Of a stretch of 64,000 nt of DNA, positions 7,840 through 16,125 are shown piece by piece (position 1 is the stretch's first letter; each line of letters begins with the position of its first letter). Position numbers and translations under genes: made by a program. Origin of the DNA: Corynebacterium minutissimum (GTDB lineage Bacteria > Actinomycetota > Actinomycetes > Mycobacteriales > Mycobacteriaceae); assembly GCF_016889765.1 (NCBI RefSeq), contig NZ_CP069533.1, forward strand, positions 1,240,001 to 1,304,000, written 5' to 3'. The notes beneath the pieces are model-generated. The model was given only the letters and a program-made list of their open reading frames with translations, made no database searches and was not told the DNA's origin.

Positions 7840-9351
7840 TTAGATTCGATCAAGATTGTCTTGAAGACTTGCGTAAATATGTGGCTTCCTGTGCTTCAAA
7901 TACTCGCCCCAAGCAAGTCCCACGAGCCCAGAGGCGATGATGATGCCAGGCATCACCCACACGAGGGCATCTGGGCCGGTGTCACCGATCATGAGCGGGA
8001 AATTCATCAGCACCAGTACGAAGACAGCCACGAGTCCGCAGGCTGACACAAGCGGTGCGATGACCCGAGTAAAGAGGTTGTAGCCTTTCTCTTGCTTGTT
8101 AAGCCAGACCATAATGGAGACACTCACCACGGCCAGAAGAAAGACCAATCCAAACGCCGCCGCGTTGGTCAACCAGGTAAAAAGCGTGAGGACTGGAAAC
8201 AGTTCACCCATTTCACTGCCATTTCCAGCCACTGCAAAGCCGGCAATTACAACGACGGCAATGAGAGTCTGTGTAAGGGACCCAGCAATAGGAGCACCTT
8301 TAGCGGATGATGCCGCGAACCTCTTAGGCAGAACGCGCGAGCGCCCTAAGGAGAAGAAGTACCGCGCGGCAGCATTGTGAAACGCAACGAGTGCAGCAAT
8401 AAGTGAGGTCACAAACAACAAATTCGCTACGTTGGCGGCAAACGGCGAATAGTCACCCAACCACACGAAAACTAGGTCTGGGCCAAGCTCAATCGCTTTA
8501 TCAATGATCTCGGACGGCCCCACCCCTTGGGCGAAGGCCCACGCTGAAAAGGCGTAGAAGAGTGCGATGGTTCCGACGGCAATATAAGTGGCTTTTGGTA
8601 CGGTCCGCTCTGGGTCACGCGCTTCTTCCGAATAGATTGCCCCAGACTCAAAACCCATAAAGGCAGCAATCCCGAAGGCAAAGAGAACGCCAATGCCGTC
8701 GGTGAAGAACTGGCTCGGACGCATCGTCTCTACAGTGATTCCTTCGGGAGCCACGCCAAGCGACAAAAGCGATACTCCAGCTACGACGATGAATTCAAGG
8801 GCTACCAGAACTCCTAGGACCTTGGCTGAGAAGTCAACGTTACCGACACCCATGACAGCTACCAAGAGCCAGCCAGCCAAAGCTGCCACCCACCACGAAA
8901 TGGTTGTTCCAAACCAGCCGTTGATCAGATTGGCAAGAGAGAACCCGAAGATCCCGTAGAGCCCAACCTGCATCATGTTGTAAGAAACCAGCGCTAGTAT
9001 CGCCGCCGCGATTCCTTGTCGGTTACCCAGCCCCTCAGACACGTAGGCATAGAACGCTCCCGAGTTCTGGATCTGCGAACTCATGGTTCCGTAACCTACG
9101 GCGAAGAACACGAGAATGATTCCAAGGGCTAGGTAACCCCAGGGGACACCCAGCAAGCCGGATACCCCGAAATTGGTAGGTACTCCTCCTGCGAGCACAG
9201 TAAGAGGGGCTGACGCCGCAATAATCATGAAGACTAGCGACGTCGTCCCAAGACGCCCGGCGCCCAGGCCGCCCTTCGGTTCGGTGGGAGCCCGGTGCCC
9301 GGGCTGTACATTTCGAGTGGGTAGCACAGCTGACTGCGTCGATGTATCCAC
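7840..9351 (-). CDS. APC-superfamily amino acid/amine permease
   Basis: A 503-residue protein with about 12 to 14 hydrophobic segments and the APC hallmark FGIAAFMGFESGAIYSEEAR in the middle (around residues 235-254). It is first in a minus-strand operon with the amine oxidase, so it probably imports that enzyme's amine substrate. The N-terminus (about 35 residues) is hydrophilic and cytoplasmic. Start ATG 9351 has AGGAG on the minus strand. Substrate specificity is inferred only from the gene pair. Confidence 0.85.
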   Translation of the reverse strand: MDTSTQSAVLPTRNVQPGHRAPTEPKGGLGAGRLGTTSLVFMIIAASAPLTVLAGGVPTNFGVSGLLGVPWGYLALGIILVFFAVGYGTMSSQIQNSGAFYAYVSEGLGNRQGIAAAILALVSYNMMQVGLYGIFGFSLANLINGWFGTTISWWVAALAGWLLVAVMGVGNVDFSAKVLGVLVALEFIVVAGVSLLSLGVAPEGITVETMRPSQFFTDGIGVLFAFGIAAFMGFESGAIYSEEARDPERTVPKATYIAVGTIALFYAFSAWAFAQGVGPSEIIDKAIELGPDLVFVWLGDYSPFAANVANLLFVTSLIAALVAFHNAAARYFFSLGRSRVLPKRFAASSAKGAPIAGSLTQTLIAVVVIAGFAVAGNGSEMGELFPVLTLFTWLTNAAAFGLVFLLAVVSVSIMVWLNKQEKGYNLFTRVIAPLVSACGLVAVFVLVLMNFPLMIGDTGPDALVWVMPGIIIASGLVGLAWGEYLKHRKPHIYASLQDNLDRI

Positions 9352-9531
9352 GCCAACTCCTCCTTACTAGCTATGTCGGCCCGACAACCCACCGGTTCAG
9401 GCCCCGGTGCGTATCGGTGTGTAGCTAACAATTGTGTCCCATTGCACACATGATTTGTTGTTTGTCCGTGATCACGATTTGTCTATGAGTGCTATCACAC
9501 ACAAGGGGAGGAATATTATGCATAAAACGGC

Positions 9532-9565
9532 AATGCTGGCACCTCCAAAAGGAGATGCCAGCATT
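9532..9565 (-). terminator. Terminator of the minus-strand gabD-hpa operon
   Basis: A 15-bp stem with one mismatch (AATGCTGGCACCTCC against GGAGATGCCAGCATT) around AAAA. On the minus strand it is followed by GCCGTTTTATG. It lies 25 bp past the stop of the succinate semialdehyde dehydrogenase gene. Confidence 0.75.
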
Positions 9566-9590
9566 CTGAGCGGCGAAAGTAGCGCGCTAT

Positions 9591-11078
9591 TTAAGCATTG
9601 GCGTACGGGTCACGCACACCGATGTACTGCAACGACGTGTACTCGTCGATGCCCTCGGCGCCACCCTCACGGCCCATGCCGGACTGCTTCACGCCACCGA
9701 ATGGAGCAGCGGCGTTGGAAATGACGCCGGCGTTGAAGCCCATGAGGCCGAACTCGAGGCCGTCACCGACGCGCCACATGCGGTCGGAATCCTCGGTGAA
9801 GACGTAGGACGCTAGGCCATACTCCGTGTCGTTAGCAATCTCAATTGCTTCCTTCTCATCGGAGAAGGTCAGGATCGGAGCGATCGGGCCGAAAATCTCC
9901 TCCTGTGCCACGCGGGCATCGCGGGAGACGTTTGTCAGCACGGTCGGGGAGTAGAAATAACCCTTGCCCTCACCCGGCTTGCCGCCGATGAGGACCTTGG
10001 CGCCTTTGTCCACGGCGTCGTCGACAAGCGCGGTGATGTTATCCAATGCCTTCTGCTCCACGAGCGGGCCACAGGTAACGCCCTCATCGAGGCCGTTGCC
10101 CACCTTGAGCTCACCGATGCGCTTGGCAAACTTCTCCGCGAACTCTTCCGCGATGGATTCGTGCACGATGAAGCGGTTAGCGGCGGTGCAAGCCTCACCG
10201 ATGTTGCGCATCTTGGCACCCATCGCGCCTTCGACGGCCTGGTCAATGTCGGCGTCCTCAAAAACGATGAACGGAGCGTTGCCGCCCAGCTCCATCGAGG
10301 TACGCAGGACGTTGTCGGCAGCTGCCTTGAGCAGGGTCTTGCCCACCGGGGTAGAGCCGGTGAAGGAAACCTTGCGCAGGCGGGAATCCGCCATGATTGG
10401 CTCAGAAATAGCAGAGGCGGACTTGCCGGACACCACGTTGACCACGCCCGCCGGAACGCCGGCATCAATCATGGTCTGCGCGAAGTACTGGGTGGTGAGC
10501 GGTGTGAGCTTGGCGGGCTTGACTACCATGGTGCAACCAGCAGCGATGGCCGGGGCAATCTTGCGGGTCGCCATAGCCAACGGGAAGTTCCACGGGGTAA
10601 TCAACAGGCAGGGGCCGACCGGCTTGCGGCGGGTCACCATACGCAGGGTGCCCTCCGGCGCCGGAAGGGTACGGCCGTAATCGCGGACGGCTTCCTCGCT
10701 AAACCAGCGCAGGTACTCAGAACCATAGGTGACCTCACCATAAGACTCCGCCAGCGGCTTACCCATCTCCAAGGTCATCAGCGCAGCGAACTCGTCCTTA
10801 CGCTCCTGCACTAGGTCAAAGGCACGGCGCAGCAGGTTGGAACGCTCACGGGTGGACGTGCGTGCCCACTCATCCTGCACGGAACAGGCGGCGTCCATAG
10901 CCTTCTTCGCATCCTCAGAGGTAGCGGACGCCAGGGTAGCGATAACCTCACCAGTTGCCGGGTTTTCTACATCGAAGGTGTCGCCGCCAGAAGCGTCTAC
11001 CCATTCGCCGTTAATGAGCAGGCCGGTCGGAACCTTGGCCAGCAGCTCGTCAATATTGACCTTGTTGTTTTCACTCAT
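9591..11078 (-). CDS. gabD: Succinate-semialdehyde dehydrogenase
   Basis: A 495-residue ALDH of the GabD type. Seen: TPWNFPLAM with Asn164, KPAKLTPL at 188-195, catalytic Glu263 in MELGGNAPF and nucleophile Cys297 in GEACTAANR; GGNAPFIVFEDAD is typical of succinate-semialdehyde dehydrogenases. It oxidises succinic semialdehyde to succinate. It is the last gene of the minus-strand meta-cleavage run, 9 bp after hpaI, whose aldolase product is succinic semialdehyde, so it closes the route into the TCA cycle. The 4-hydroxyphenylacetate cluster therefore carries its own dedicated final step. Confidence 0.9.
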   Translation of the reverse strand: MSENNKVNIDELLAKVPTGLLINGEWVDASGGDTFDVENPATGEVIATLASATSEDAKKAMDAACSVQDEWARTSTRERSNLLRRAFDLVQERKDEFAALMTLEMGKPLAESYGEVTYGSEYLRWFSEEAVRDYGRTLPAPEGTLRMVTRRKPVGPCLLITPWNFPLAMATRKIAPAIAAGCTMVVKPAKLTPLTTQYFAQTMIDAGVPAGVVNVVSGKSASAISEPIMADSRLRKVSFTGSTPVGKTLLKAAADNVLRTSMELGGNAPFIVFEDADIDQAVEGAMGAKMRNIGEACTAANRFIVHESIAEEFAEKFAKRIGELKVGNGLDEGVTCGPLVEQKALDNITALVDDAVDKGAKVLIGGKPGEGKGYFYSPTVLTNVSRDARVAQEEIFGPIAPILTFSDEKEAIEIANDTEYGLASYVFTEDSDRMWRVGDGLEFGLMGFNAGVISNAAAPFGGVKQSGMGREGGAEGIDEYTSLQYIGVRDPYANA

Positions 11079-11087
11079 GATTCTTTT

Positions 11088-11873
11088 CTACCCTCCTAAA
11101 GTGAATTTGTCTGCGAGTTGGCGTGCCGCACCAGAAAGAAGTTGAACATCAGCACCAACCAGCGCAAATGATGCCCCAGAATCAAGATACTTCTGCGCCT
11201 GTTCGAGGTTAAAAGCGTTAACGCCTACCTTCTTTCCAGAAGCGCGCACGACCTCAAATGTGTGGTTCACGGCTTCGAGTACCTCCGGATGGGTCTGCTG
11301 ACCCAACAACCCCATGGAGGCTGCCAAATCAGACGGGCCCACAAAAATCTGATCAACACCATCGATGGCCACAATGTCTTCGACATTGTCCACGGCCTTT
11401 GCGGATTCAATCTGGACCGTCAAGCTGACCGTCTCGGAAGCATTGGGGAGATAGTCCTCCACACCATTCCACCGTGAGGACCGCGCCAAGGCAGAACCTA
11501 CCCCGCGCGCTCCACGTGGTGGATAGTGCATAGCCTGCACAGCCGCTTCAGCTTCCTCGGGCGTATCAATCATTGGCACCATCAGATTTTGCGCGCCGAG
11601 ATCCAGGTACTGTTTAATAAGCGCGGTGTTATTGACGGGGATGCGCACAACGCGCGTGATGCCATAAGCATCGGTCGCGCGCAGCAGGGACAGAACTGTC
11701 TCTAGGCCATAGGGGGCATGCTCGCCGTCGATAAGCGCCCAGCTAAACCCTGCCGATGCAATGATCTCCGCCGCAGCCTCTGACCCAGAACAGATCCAGG
11801 CACCCACGAGCGGCTGCTCTGCCTTCGCAAGAGCGTCCGCAAACGTTGGCGGCAGCTTTAGTGGAATCGGCAT
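11088..11873 (-). CDS. hpaI: 4-hydroxy-2-oxoheptane-1,7-dioate aldolase
   Basis: A 261-residue class II aldolase of the HpcH/HpaI family. It splits 4-hydroxy-2-oxoheptanedioate into pyruvate and succinic semialdehyde with a divalent metal. Seen: GAWICSGS near 24-31, the LIDGEHAPYG motif with the catalytic His, QIESAKAV with the metal-binding Glu, and VGPSDLAASMG with the metal-binding Asp. Length matches the family. It overlaps hpaH by 16 bp and is followed at 9 bp by gabD. Confidence 0.92.
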   Translation of the reverse strand: MPIPLKLPPTFADALAKAEQPLVGAWICSGSEAAAEIIASAGFSWALIDGEHAPYGLETVLSLLRATDAYGITRVVRIPVNNTALIKQYLDLGAQNLMVPMIDTPEEAEAAVQAMHYPPRGARGVGSALARSSRWNGVEDYLPNASETVSLTVQIESAKAVDNVEDIVAIDGVDQIFVGPSDLAASMGLLGQQTHPEVLEAVNHTFEVVRASGKKVGVNAFNLEQAQKYLDSGASFALVGADVQLLSGAARQLADKFTLGG

Positions 11874-12643
11874 GTGATGGACCCCAACTTTCCATAGTCA
11901 GCGTGGACGGTATCGCCCGGTTCAACCCACATGGGCTTGGTGAAGGAACCGGCCAGAATGATGTCGCCGGCGGCGAGGCTATCGCCATGCGCGTGGAGCT
12001 TGTTAGCAAGCCAGGCCACTCCCATTGCCGGATGGTTGAGCACGGCCGCGGCCACACCGGTATCTTCGATGGACTCGTTGCGGTAGAGCAGTGCGGACAC
12101 CCAGCGCAGGTCGATGTCTGCGGGATCTACCGGGTTTCCGCCGTAGATCATGGCGCCGAGGGCTGCGTTATCCGAAATGGTGTCAACAATGGTGCGGCCT
12201 TCCATCTCGATGCGGGAGGAAAGGATCTCCAGAGCAGGTACGACGTACTCCGTCGCGCGCAGCACGTCGAAGATGCTGCAATTCGGACCCTTCAGTTCCT
12301 CCTTGAGCACGAAGGCCAGCTCAACCTCGATGCGGACGTTAGAGAACTGCGCGTGCTCGATAGTGGACCCGTTCTCATAGACTTGGTCTTCAAAGATTGC
12401 GCCGTAGTCCGGCTCGGTAATTCCCGTGGCCTCCTGCATAACCTTGGAGGTTAGGCCAATCTTACGGCCGACGAGACGGCGCCCGTCTTCGATGCCGCGG
12501 CGCACCCACTCGCGCTGCACCGCGTAAGAATCCTCAATGCTCATCTCCGGGAAACGGGCGGTCAGCAGCGGAACCATTGACCGGTCCTTTTCGGCCTGCG
12601 CCAGTTCATCCGCAATAGCGATGTGCTGCTTTTCATCCAGCAT
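11858..12643 (-). CDS. hpaH: 2-oxohept-3-ene-1,7-dioate hydratase
   Basis: A 261-residue hydratase of the HpaH/MhpD (FAH-like fold) family that adds water to 2-oxohept-3-enedioate before the aldolase step. Seen: GRKIGLTSKVMQEATGI near 59-75, the metal site VRIEVELAFVLKEEL with its Glu pair (about 104-118) and the late GVAWLANKLHAHGDSL and ILAGSFTKP segments. Length is normal. It overlaps hpaI and so is coupled to it; a 156-bp gap with a parS site separates it from hpaD. Confidence 0.92.
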   Translation of the reverse strand: MLDEKQHIAIADELAQAEKDRSMVPLLTARFPEMSIEDSYAVQREWVRRGIEDGRRLVGRKIGLTSKVMQEATGITEPDYGAIFEDQVYENGSTIEHAQFSNVRIEVELAFVLKEELKGPNCSIFDVLRATEYVVPALEILSSRIEMEGRTIVDTISDNAALGAMIYGGNPVDPADIDLRWVSALLYRNESIEDTGVAAAVLNHPAMGVAWLANKLHAHGDSLAAGDIILAGSFTKPMWVEPGDTVHADYGKLGSITCRFH

Positions 12644-12709
12644 GTACTTCGCTCCTTACTATGTTGTGGGACATGACTGTGGTGTTGTAGACGGTTGTTG
12701 AACGATGTG

Positions 12710-12723
12710 GTTTCACGTGAAAC
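12710..12723. other. parS site 1
   Basis: A perfect GTTTCACGTGAAAC palindrome, the ParB-binding sequence of corynebacteria. It sits in the hpaH-hpaD gap inside the catabolic operon. Confidence 0.85.
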
Positions 12724-12799
12724 GACAACGCGGCCCCGCGTTATGAGCGCATTATCGACGCCGCGGGACCACGTTCATCAACCTGAGTGCTGTGGACTT

Positions 12800-13876
12800 C
12801 TAGAGCTGGTTACCCAGCTTGTACTCGCCCTGCTTCCACTCCGGCATCTCTTCCGAGTCTTCCTTACGGGTGTAGGAGAAGCCGTCCGCACCAATGGTGG
12901 CCTCCAGCTCGGACTCGTCTTCGCGAGCGACCAGCGGCACCGGCTTGCCATCTAGGTCGAGGACGGTGGAGCCATCGCGGTACCAGGAAGGAACAACTGG
13001 GGTTCCCCACCAGTCGCGGCGCTGGTTATCGTGAACGTCCCAGGTCACGACCGGGTTATCCGGGTCGCCGGTGTAGTAGTCCTGGGTGTAGATCTCCACG
13101 CGGTGACCATCCGGATCGCGTAGGTACAGGTAGTACGCGTTGGAGACTCCGTGGCGGCCCGGGCCGCGCTCGATGCGGTCGGATTCGCGCAGGGCACCCA
13201 ACTTGTCACAAATCGCGATGATGTTGTGCTTCTCGTGGGTAGCGAAGGCGATGTGGTGCATACGCGGGCCATCACCACCGGTCATAGCGGTGTCATGGAC
13301 GGTCGGCTTACGACGCATCCATGCAGCATAGACGGTTCCTTCTTCATCACGGATGTCCTCGGTGGTGCGGAAGCCGAGGTCTTCCATGTACGCCACTGCC
13401 TTCGGCACATCTGGGGTGATCTGGTTGAAGTGGTCGAGGCGAACGAGTGCACCAGGGATGTGGGCGTCGTATGACCAGGCCAGACGCTCACGGTGCTCAA
13501 CCTCGCAGAAGAACTCGTACGGGAATCCCAGTGGGTCCTGAACGCGCACGGAGTCACCAATGCCCTTGACGAAGCCATCCTTGTTACGGCGGACCTCGCA
13601 GCCACGCGCCTTGTAGAACTCCTCGGCGAGGTCCAGGTCCTCCGGCGAACGAACGCGGAAGGAGAATGCAGCGACGGCAGCGACGGGGCCCTGTCGCAGC
13701 ACGAGGTTGTGGTGGATGAACTCCTCGTAGGTGCGCAGGTAGATTTCGTTCTCGTTTTCCTCAGTCACGACGAGGCCGAGGGTGTCAACGTAGAACTTAC
13801 GGGATGCAGCGAGATCGGTAACGATGATCTCCATGTAGGCGCAACGCAGGATGTCGGGGGCCTGAATGTCAGCCAT
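12800..13876 (-). CDS. hpaD: 3,4-dihydroxyphenylacetate (homoprotocatechuate) 2,3-dioxygenase
   Basis: A 358-residue type I extradiol dioxygenase that opens the ring of homoprotocatechuate. It closely resembles the Brevibacterium and Arthrobacter enzymes as I recall them, with a constant offset of six residues. Metal ligands are His149 (RLDHFNQ), His208 (RMHHIAF) and Glu261 (RVEIYTQD); the second-sphere acid-base residue is His194 (TVHDTA), with His242 and Tyr251 also kept. Two vicinal-oxygen-chelate repeats and the long C-terminal lid are present. This gene fixes the pathway as homoprotocatechuate meta cleavage. Cys124 stands where a Tyr is usual in FFYE; the effect is unknown. Confidence 0.95.
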   Translation of the reverse strand: MADIQAPDILRCAYMEIIVTDLAASRKFYVDTLGLVVTEENENEIYLRTYEEFIHHNLVLRQGPVAAVAAFSFRVRSPEDLDLAEEFYKARGCEVRRNKDGFVKGIGDSVRVQDPLGFPYEFFCEVEHRERLAWSYDAHIPGALVRLDHFNQITPDVPKAVAYMEDLGFRTTEDIRDEEGTVYAAWMRRKPTVHDTAMTGGDGPRMHHIAFATHEKHNIIAICDKLGALRESDRIERGPGRHGVSNAYYLYLRDPDGHRVEIYTQDYYTGDPDNPVVTWDVHDNQRRDWWGTPVVPSWYRDGSTVLDLDGKPVPLVAREDESELEATIGADGFSYTRKEDSEEMPEWKQGEYKLGNQL

Positions 13877-13929
13877 GGTGGCTCCTTAGTGTGAATTAGT
13901 AATGGGGGAGTGGAGAGGGCGCGCAGACG

Positions 13930-15447
13930 TTACTGGTCCTGCTTGCCAAAGACCGGGTTGTGCACCTTGTCCAGGTTGATGTGGACGGCCTGCTGATCGG
14001 TGTAGAAATCGATGGAGCGGTAGCCGCCCTCGTGGCCGAGGCCGGATGCCTTGACGCCGCCGAACGGAGTGCGCAGGTCGCGGACGTTGTTGGAGTTGAG
14101 CCACACCATGCCGGCCTCAACGTTCTGGGCAAAGTTGTGGGCACGCTTGAGGTCCGAGGTCCATACATAAGCAGCAAGACCGTACTTGGTGTTGTTCGCC
14201 AGCTCGAGTGCTTCTTCGTCGGTATCGAACGGGGTGATAGCAACGACGGGGCCGAAGATCTCTTCCTGAAAGATTCGCGCGTCCGGCTTGACGTCAACGA
14301 AGACGGTCGGCTGAACAAAGTTGCCGTCCTCGAAGCCCTCTGGGCGCTCGCCGCCGGCAGCCAGGGTGGCCTCCTGCTTGCCAATCTCGATGTAGGAGGT
14401 GACCTTCTCGTAGTGTTCCGGGTGGACGAGTGCGCCAACCTCGGTGGTCGGATCGGAAGGCAGGCCGACCTTCACGCGCTTAGCCTGCGCGGCGTAGCGC
14501 TCAACGAACTCATCGTAGATATCGCGCTGAACCAGAATGCGGGAACCTGCGGTGCAACGCTCACCATTGAGGGAGAAGACACCGAAGATGCAGGCGTCGA
14601 TAGCCGTCTCTAGGTCAGCGTCATTAAACACGATGGCCGGGGACTTACCGCCCAGCTCCATGGACAGGCCCTTGAGGTGCGGGGCTGCGTTGCCGAAAAT
14701 GATCTGGCCGGTGCGGGATTCGCCAGTGAAGGAGATCAGCGGGACGTCCGGGTGCTTGACCAGCGGATCGCCGGCGTAGCCTTCCTCGCCGAAGCCGTTG
14801 ACCAGGTTGAAGACACCCTTAGGTAGGCCGGCTTCTTCAAAGATTCCCGCCCATAGCTGAGCAGACAGCGGAGTGAACTCAGCCGGCTTGAGGACGACGG
14901 AGTTACCGGTAGCAATAGCCGGGGCCAGCTTCCAGGACTCCAGCATGAACGGGGTGTTCCATGGAGTAATCAGGCCAGCAACACCAATCGGCTTGCGGTT
15001 GACGTAGTTGATCTGGCGGCCCGGAACCTTGTAGGCGTCATCGGCCTGGGCAACAATCAAATCGGCGAAGAAGCGGAAGTTTTCTGCGGCACGCTTAGCC
15101 TGGCCGTTTGCCTGGGTAATTGGCAGACCGGAGTCGAAGGACTCCCATGCGGCGAGCTTTTCTGCGCGGGTTTCCACAATATCCGCGATTTTGTTCAGGA
15201 CACGTGCACGTTCACGCGGCAGAGCCTTGGCCCACGGGCCGTTCTCGAAGGCATCCTTGGCAGCCGCAACAGCCTTATCGATATCAGATGGCTTGCCTGA
15301 AGCTGCCTTGATGTAAGGCTGGTTCGTCACTGGATCGAGGACATCAAATTCCTCGCCGTCGATAGACGGAACAAATTCACCATTGATGTAGTGCAGGATC
15401 TTCTCTGGAAGATCGGTGGGCTTAGCAGCATCGTTGTTGATAGCCAT
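13930..15447 (-). CDS. hpaE: 5-carboxymethyl-2-hydroxymuconic semialdehyde dehydrogenase
   Basis: A 505-residue ALDH that oxidises the ring-cleavage product of HpaD. Seen: TPWNTPFMLESWK with Asn164, catalytic Glu264 in SMELGGKSP and nucleophile Cys298 in GERCTAGSR; ELGGKSPAIVF and the C-terminal KASGLGHEGGYRSIDFYTD are HpaE-like. It lies 53 bp upstream of hpaD and 15 bp downstream of the GntR gene, so it is cotranscribed with both. Confidence 0.92.
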   Translation of the reverse strand: MAINNDAAKPTDLPEKILHYINGEFVPSIDGEEFDVLDPVTNQPYIKAASGKPSDIDKAVAAAKDAFENGPWAKALPRERARVLNKIADIVETRAEKLAAWESFDSGLPITQANGQAKRAAENFRFFADLIVAQADDAYKVPGRQINYVNRKPIGVAGLITPWNTPFMLESWKLAPAIATGNSVVLKPAEFTPLSAQLWAGIFEEAGLPKGVFNLVNGFGEEGYAGDPLVKHPDVPLISFTGESRTGQIIFGNAAPHLKGLSMELGGKSPAIVFNDADLETAIDACIFGVFSLNGERCTAGSRILVQRDIYDEFVERYAAQAKRVKVGLPSDPTTEVGALVHPEHYEKVTSYIEIGKQEATLAAGGERPEGFEDGNFVQPTVFVDVKPDARIFQEEIFGPVVAITPFDTDEEALELANNTKYGLAAYVWTSDLKRAHNFAQNVEAGMVWLNSNNVRDLRTPFGGVKASGLGHEGGYRSIDFYTDQQAVHINLDKVHNPVFGKQDQ

Positions 15448-15462
15448 GTTTAATCCTTCTCC

Positions 15463-16125
15463 TTAGGTATTCTTTTCGCGGTAACTGCGTAGTGTGGTTA
15501 GTCGGTGTTCGCGGGCCACCTTTTCTATGTAGGCAGGCTCTGCGCCTGCCTCAATCAAGTTGACCAGTCGTTCGTGTTCACGGACGGATTCTTGGGCTCT
15601 TTCTGGCACGTACCGAAATGTCGACACGCGGTGGTATTCCAACTGTTTCCATTGGTCCACCACCAAGTTCTTCAATCTCTCATTAGGGCACTTGGCAAAA
15701 AGAACGCTGTGAAATTCTTTGTTGAGCTGGGTGAATTCATCGGGGTCATGGTGGATGTCGAGTTCACTCATACGACGATTAATCTCCCGCGCTCGGGCTA
15801 GGTCTTCGGGCTCAAGCAGGGGCGCGGATTGAGCTGTGGCATTCGCCTCGACGGTGGCCACGATGTCCATGGACTCGTAGTAAGCCTCGCGGTTGTAGGT
15901 GGTAACACTTGCTCCTACATTGCGCTCATACGTGACCATCCCCTCCGCCTCCAGCTGGCGTATCGCTTCCCTGACGGGGACCACGCTGATATCCAGCGCT
16001 TCGGCGATGGTGGCCAGTACTAGGCGGTAGCCGGGCTCGTACTCACGGGTACGAATCTTTTCACTAATCCAGTTATAGGCTTTTTGGGATTTGCTTTCCC
16101 CAGAAGGTGTGGAAGGTGATGTCAT
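15463..16125 (-). CDS. GntR/FCD-family regulator of the hpa operon
   Basis: A 220-residue GntR regulator. The winged helix-turn-helix (about 15-80) includes LATIAEALDISVVPVREAIRQLEAEGMV; an FCD ligand domain follows (about 85-215) with its usual Asp and His metal-site residues. It overlaps the fusion gene upstream as ATGA and precedes hpaE by 15 bp, so it is autoregulated with the operon. FCD proteins usually repress until they bind an organic acid; a pathway intermediate is the likely ligand. Candidate sites are at 17648-17659 and 19141-19152. Confidence 0.88.
   Translation of the reverse strand: MTSPSTPSGESKSQKAYNWISEKIRTREYEPGYRLVLATIAEALDISVVPVREAIRQLEAEGMVTYERNVGASVTTYNREAYYESMDIVATVEANATAQSAPLLEPEDLARAREINRRMSELDIHHDPDEFTQLNKEFHSVLFAKCPNERLKNLVVDQWKQLEYHRVSTFRYVPERAQESVREHERLVNLIEAGAEPAYIEKVAREHRLTTLRSYREKNT

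Noticed and set aside
6490..9351. Firm assignment of the amine oxidase and permease to putrescine use
   Set aside because: Possible, but no other polyamine gene is nearby, and succinate-semialdehyde dehydrogenase is already explained by the HpaI product.
9518..9724. Short plus-strand frame after a good AAGGGGAGG site
   Set aside because: It runs through the terminator hairpin at 9532-9565 and then antisense into gabD; its composition looks non-coding.
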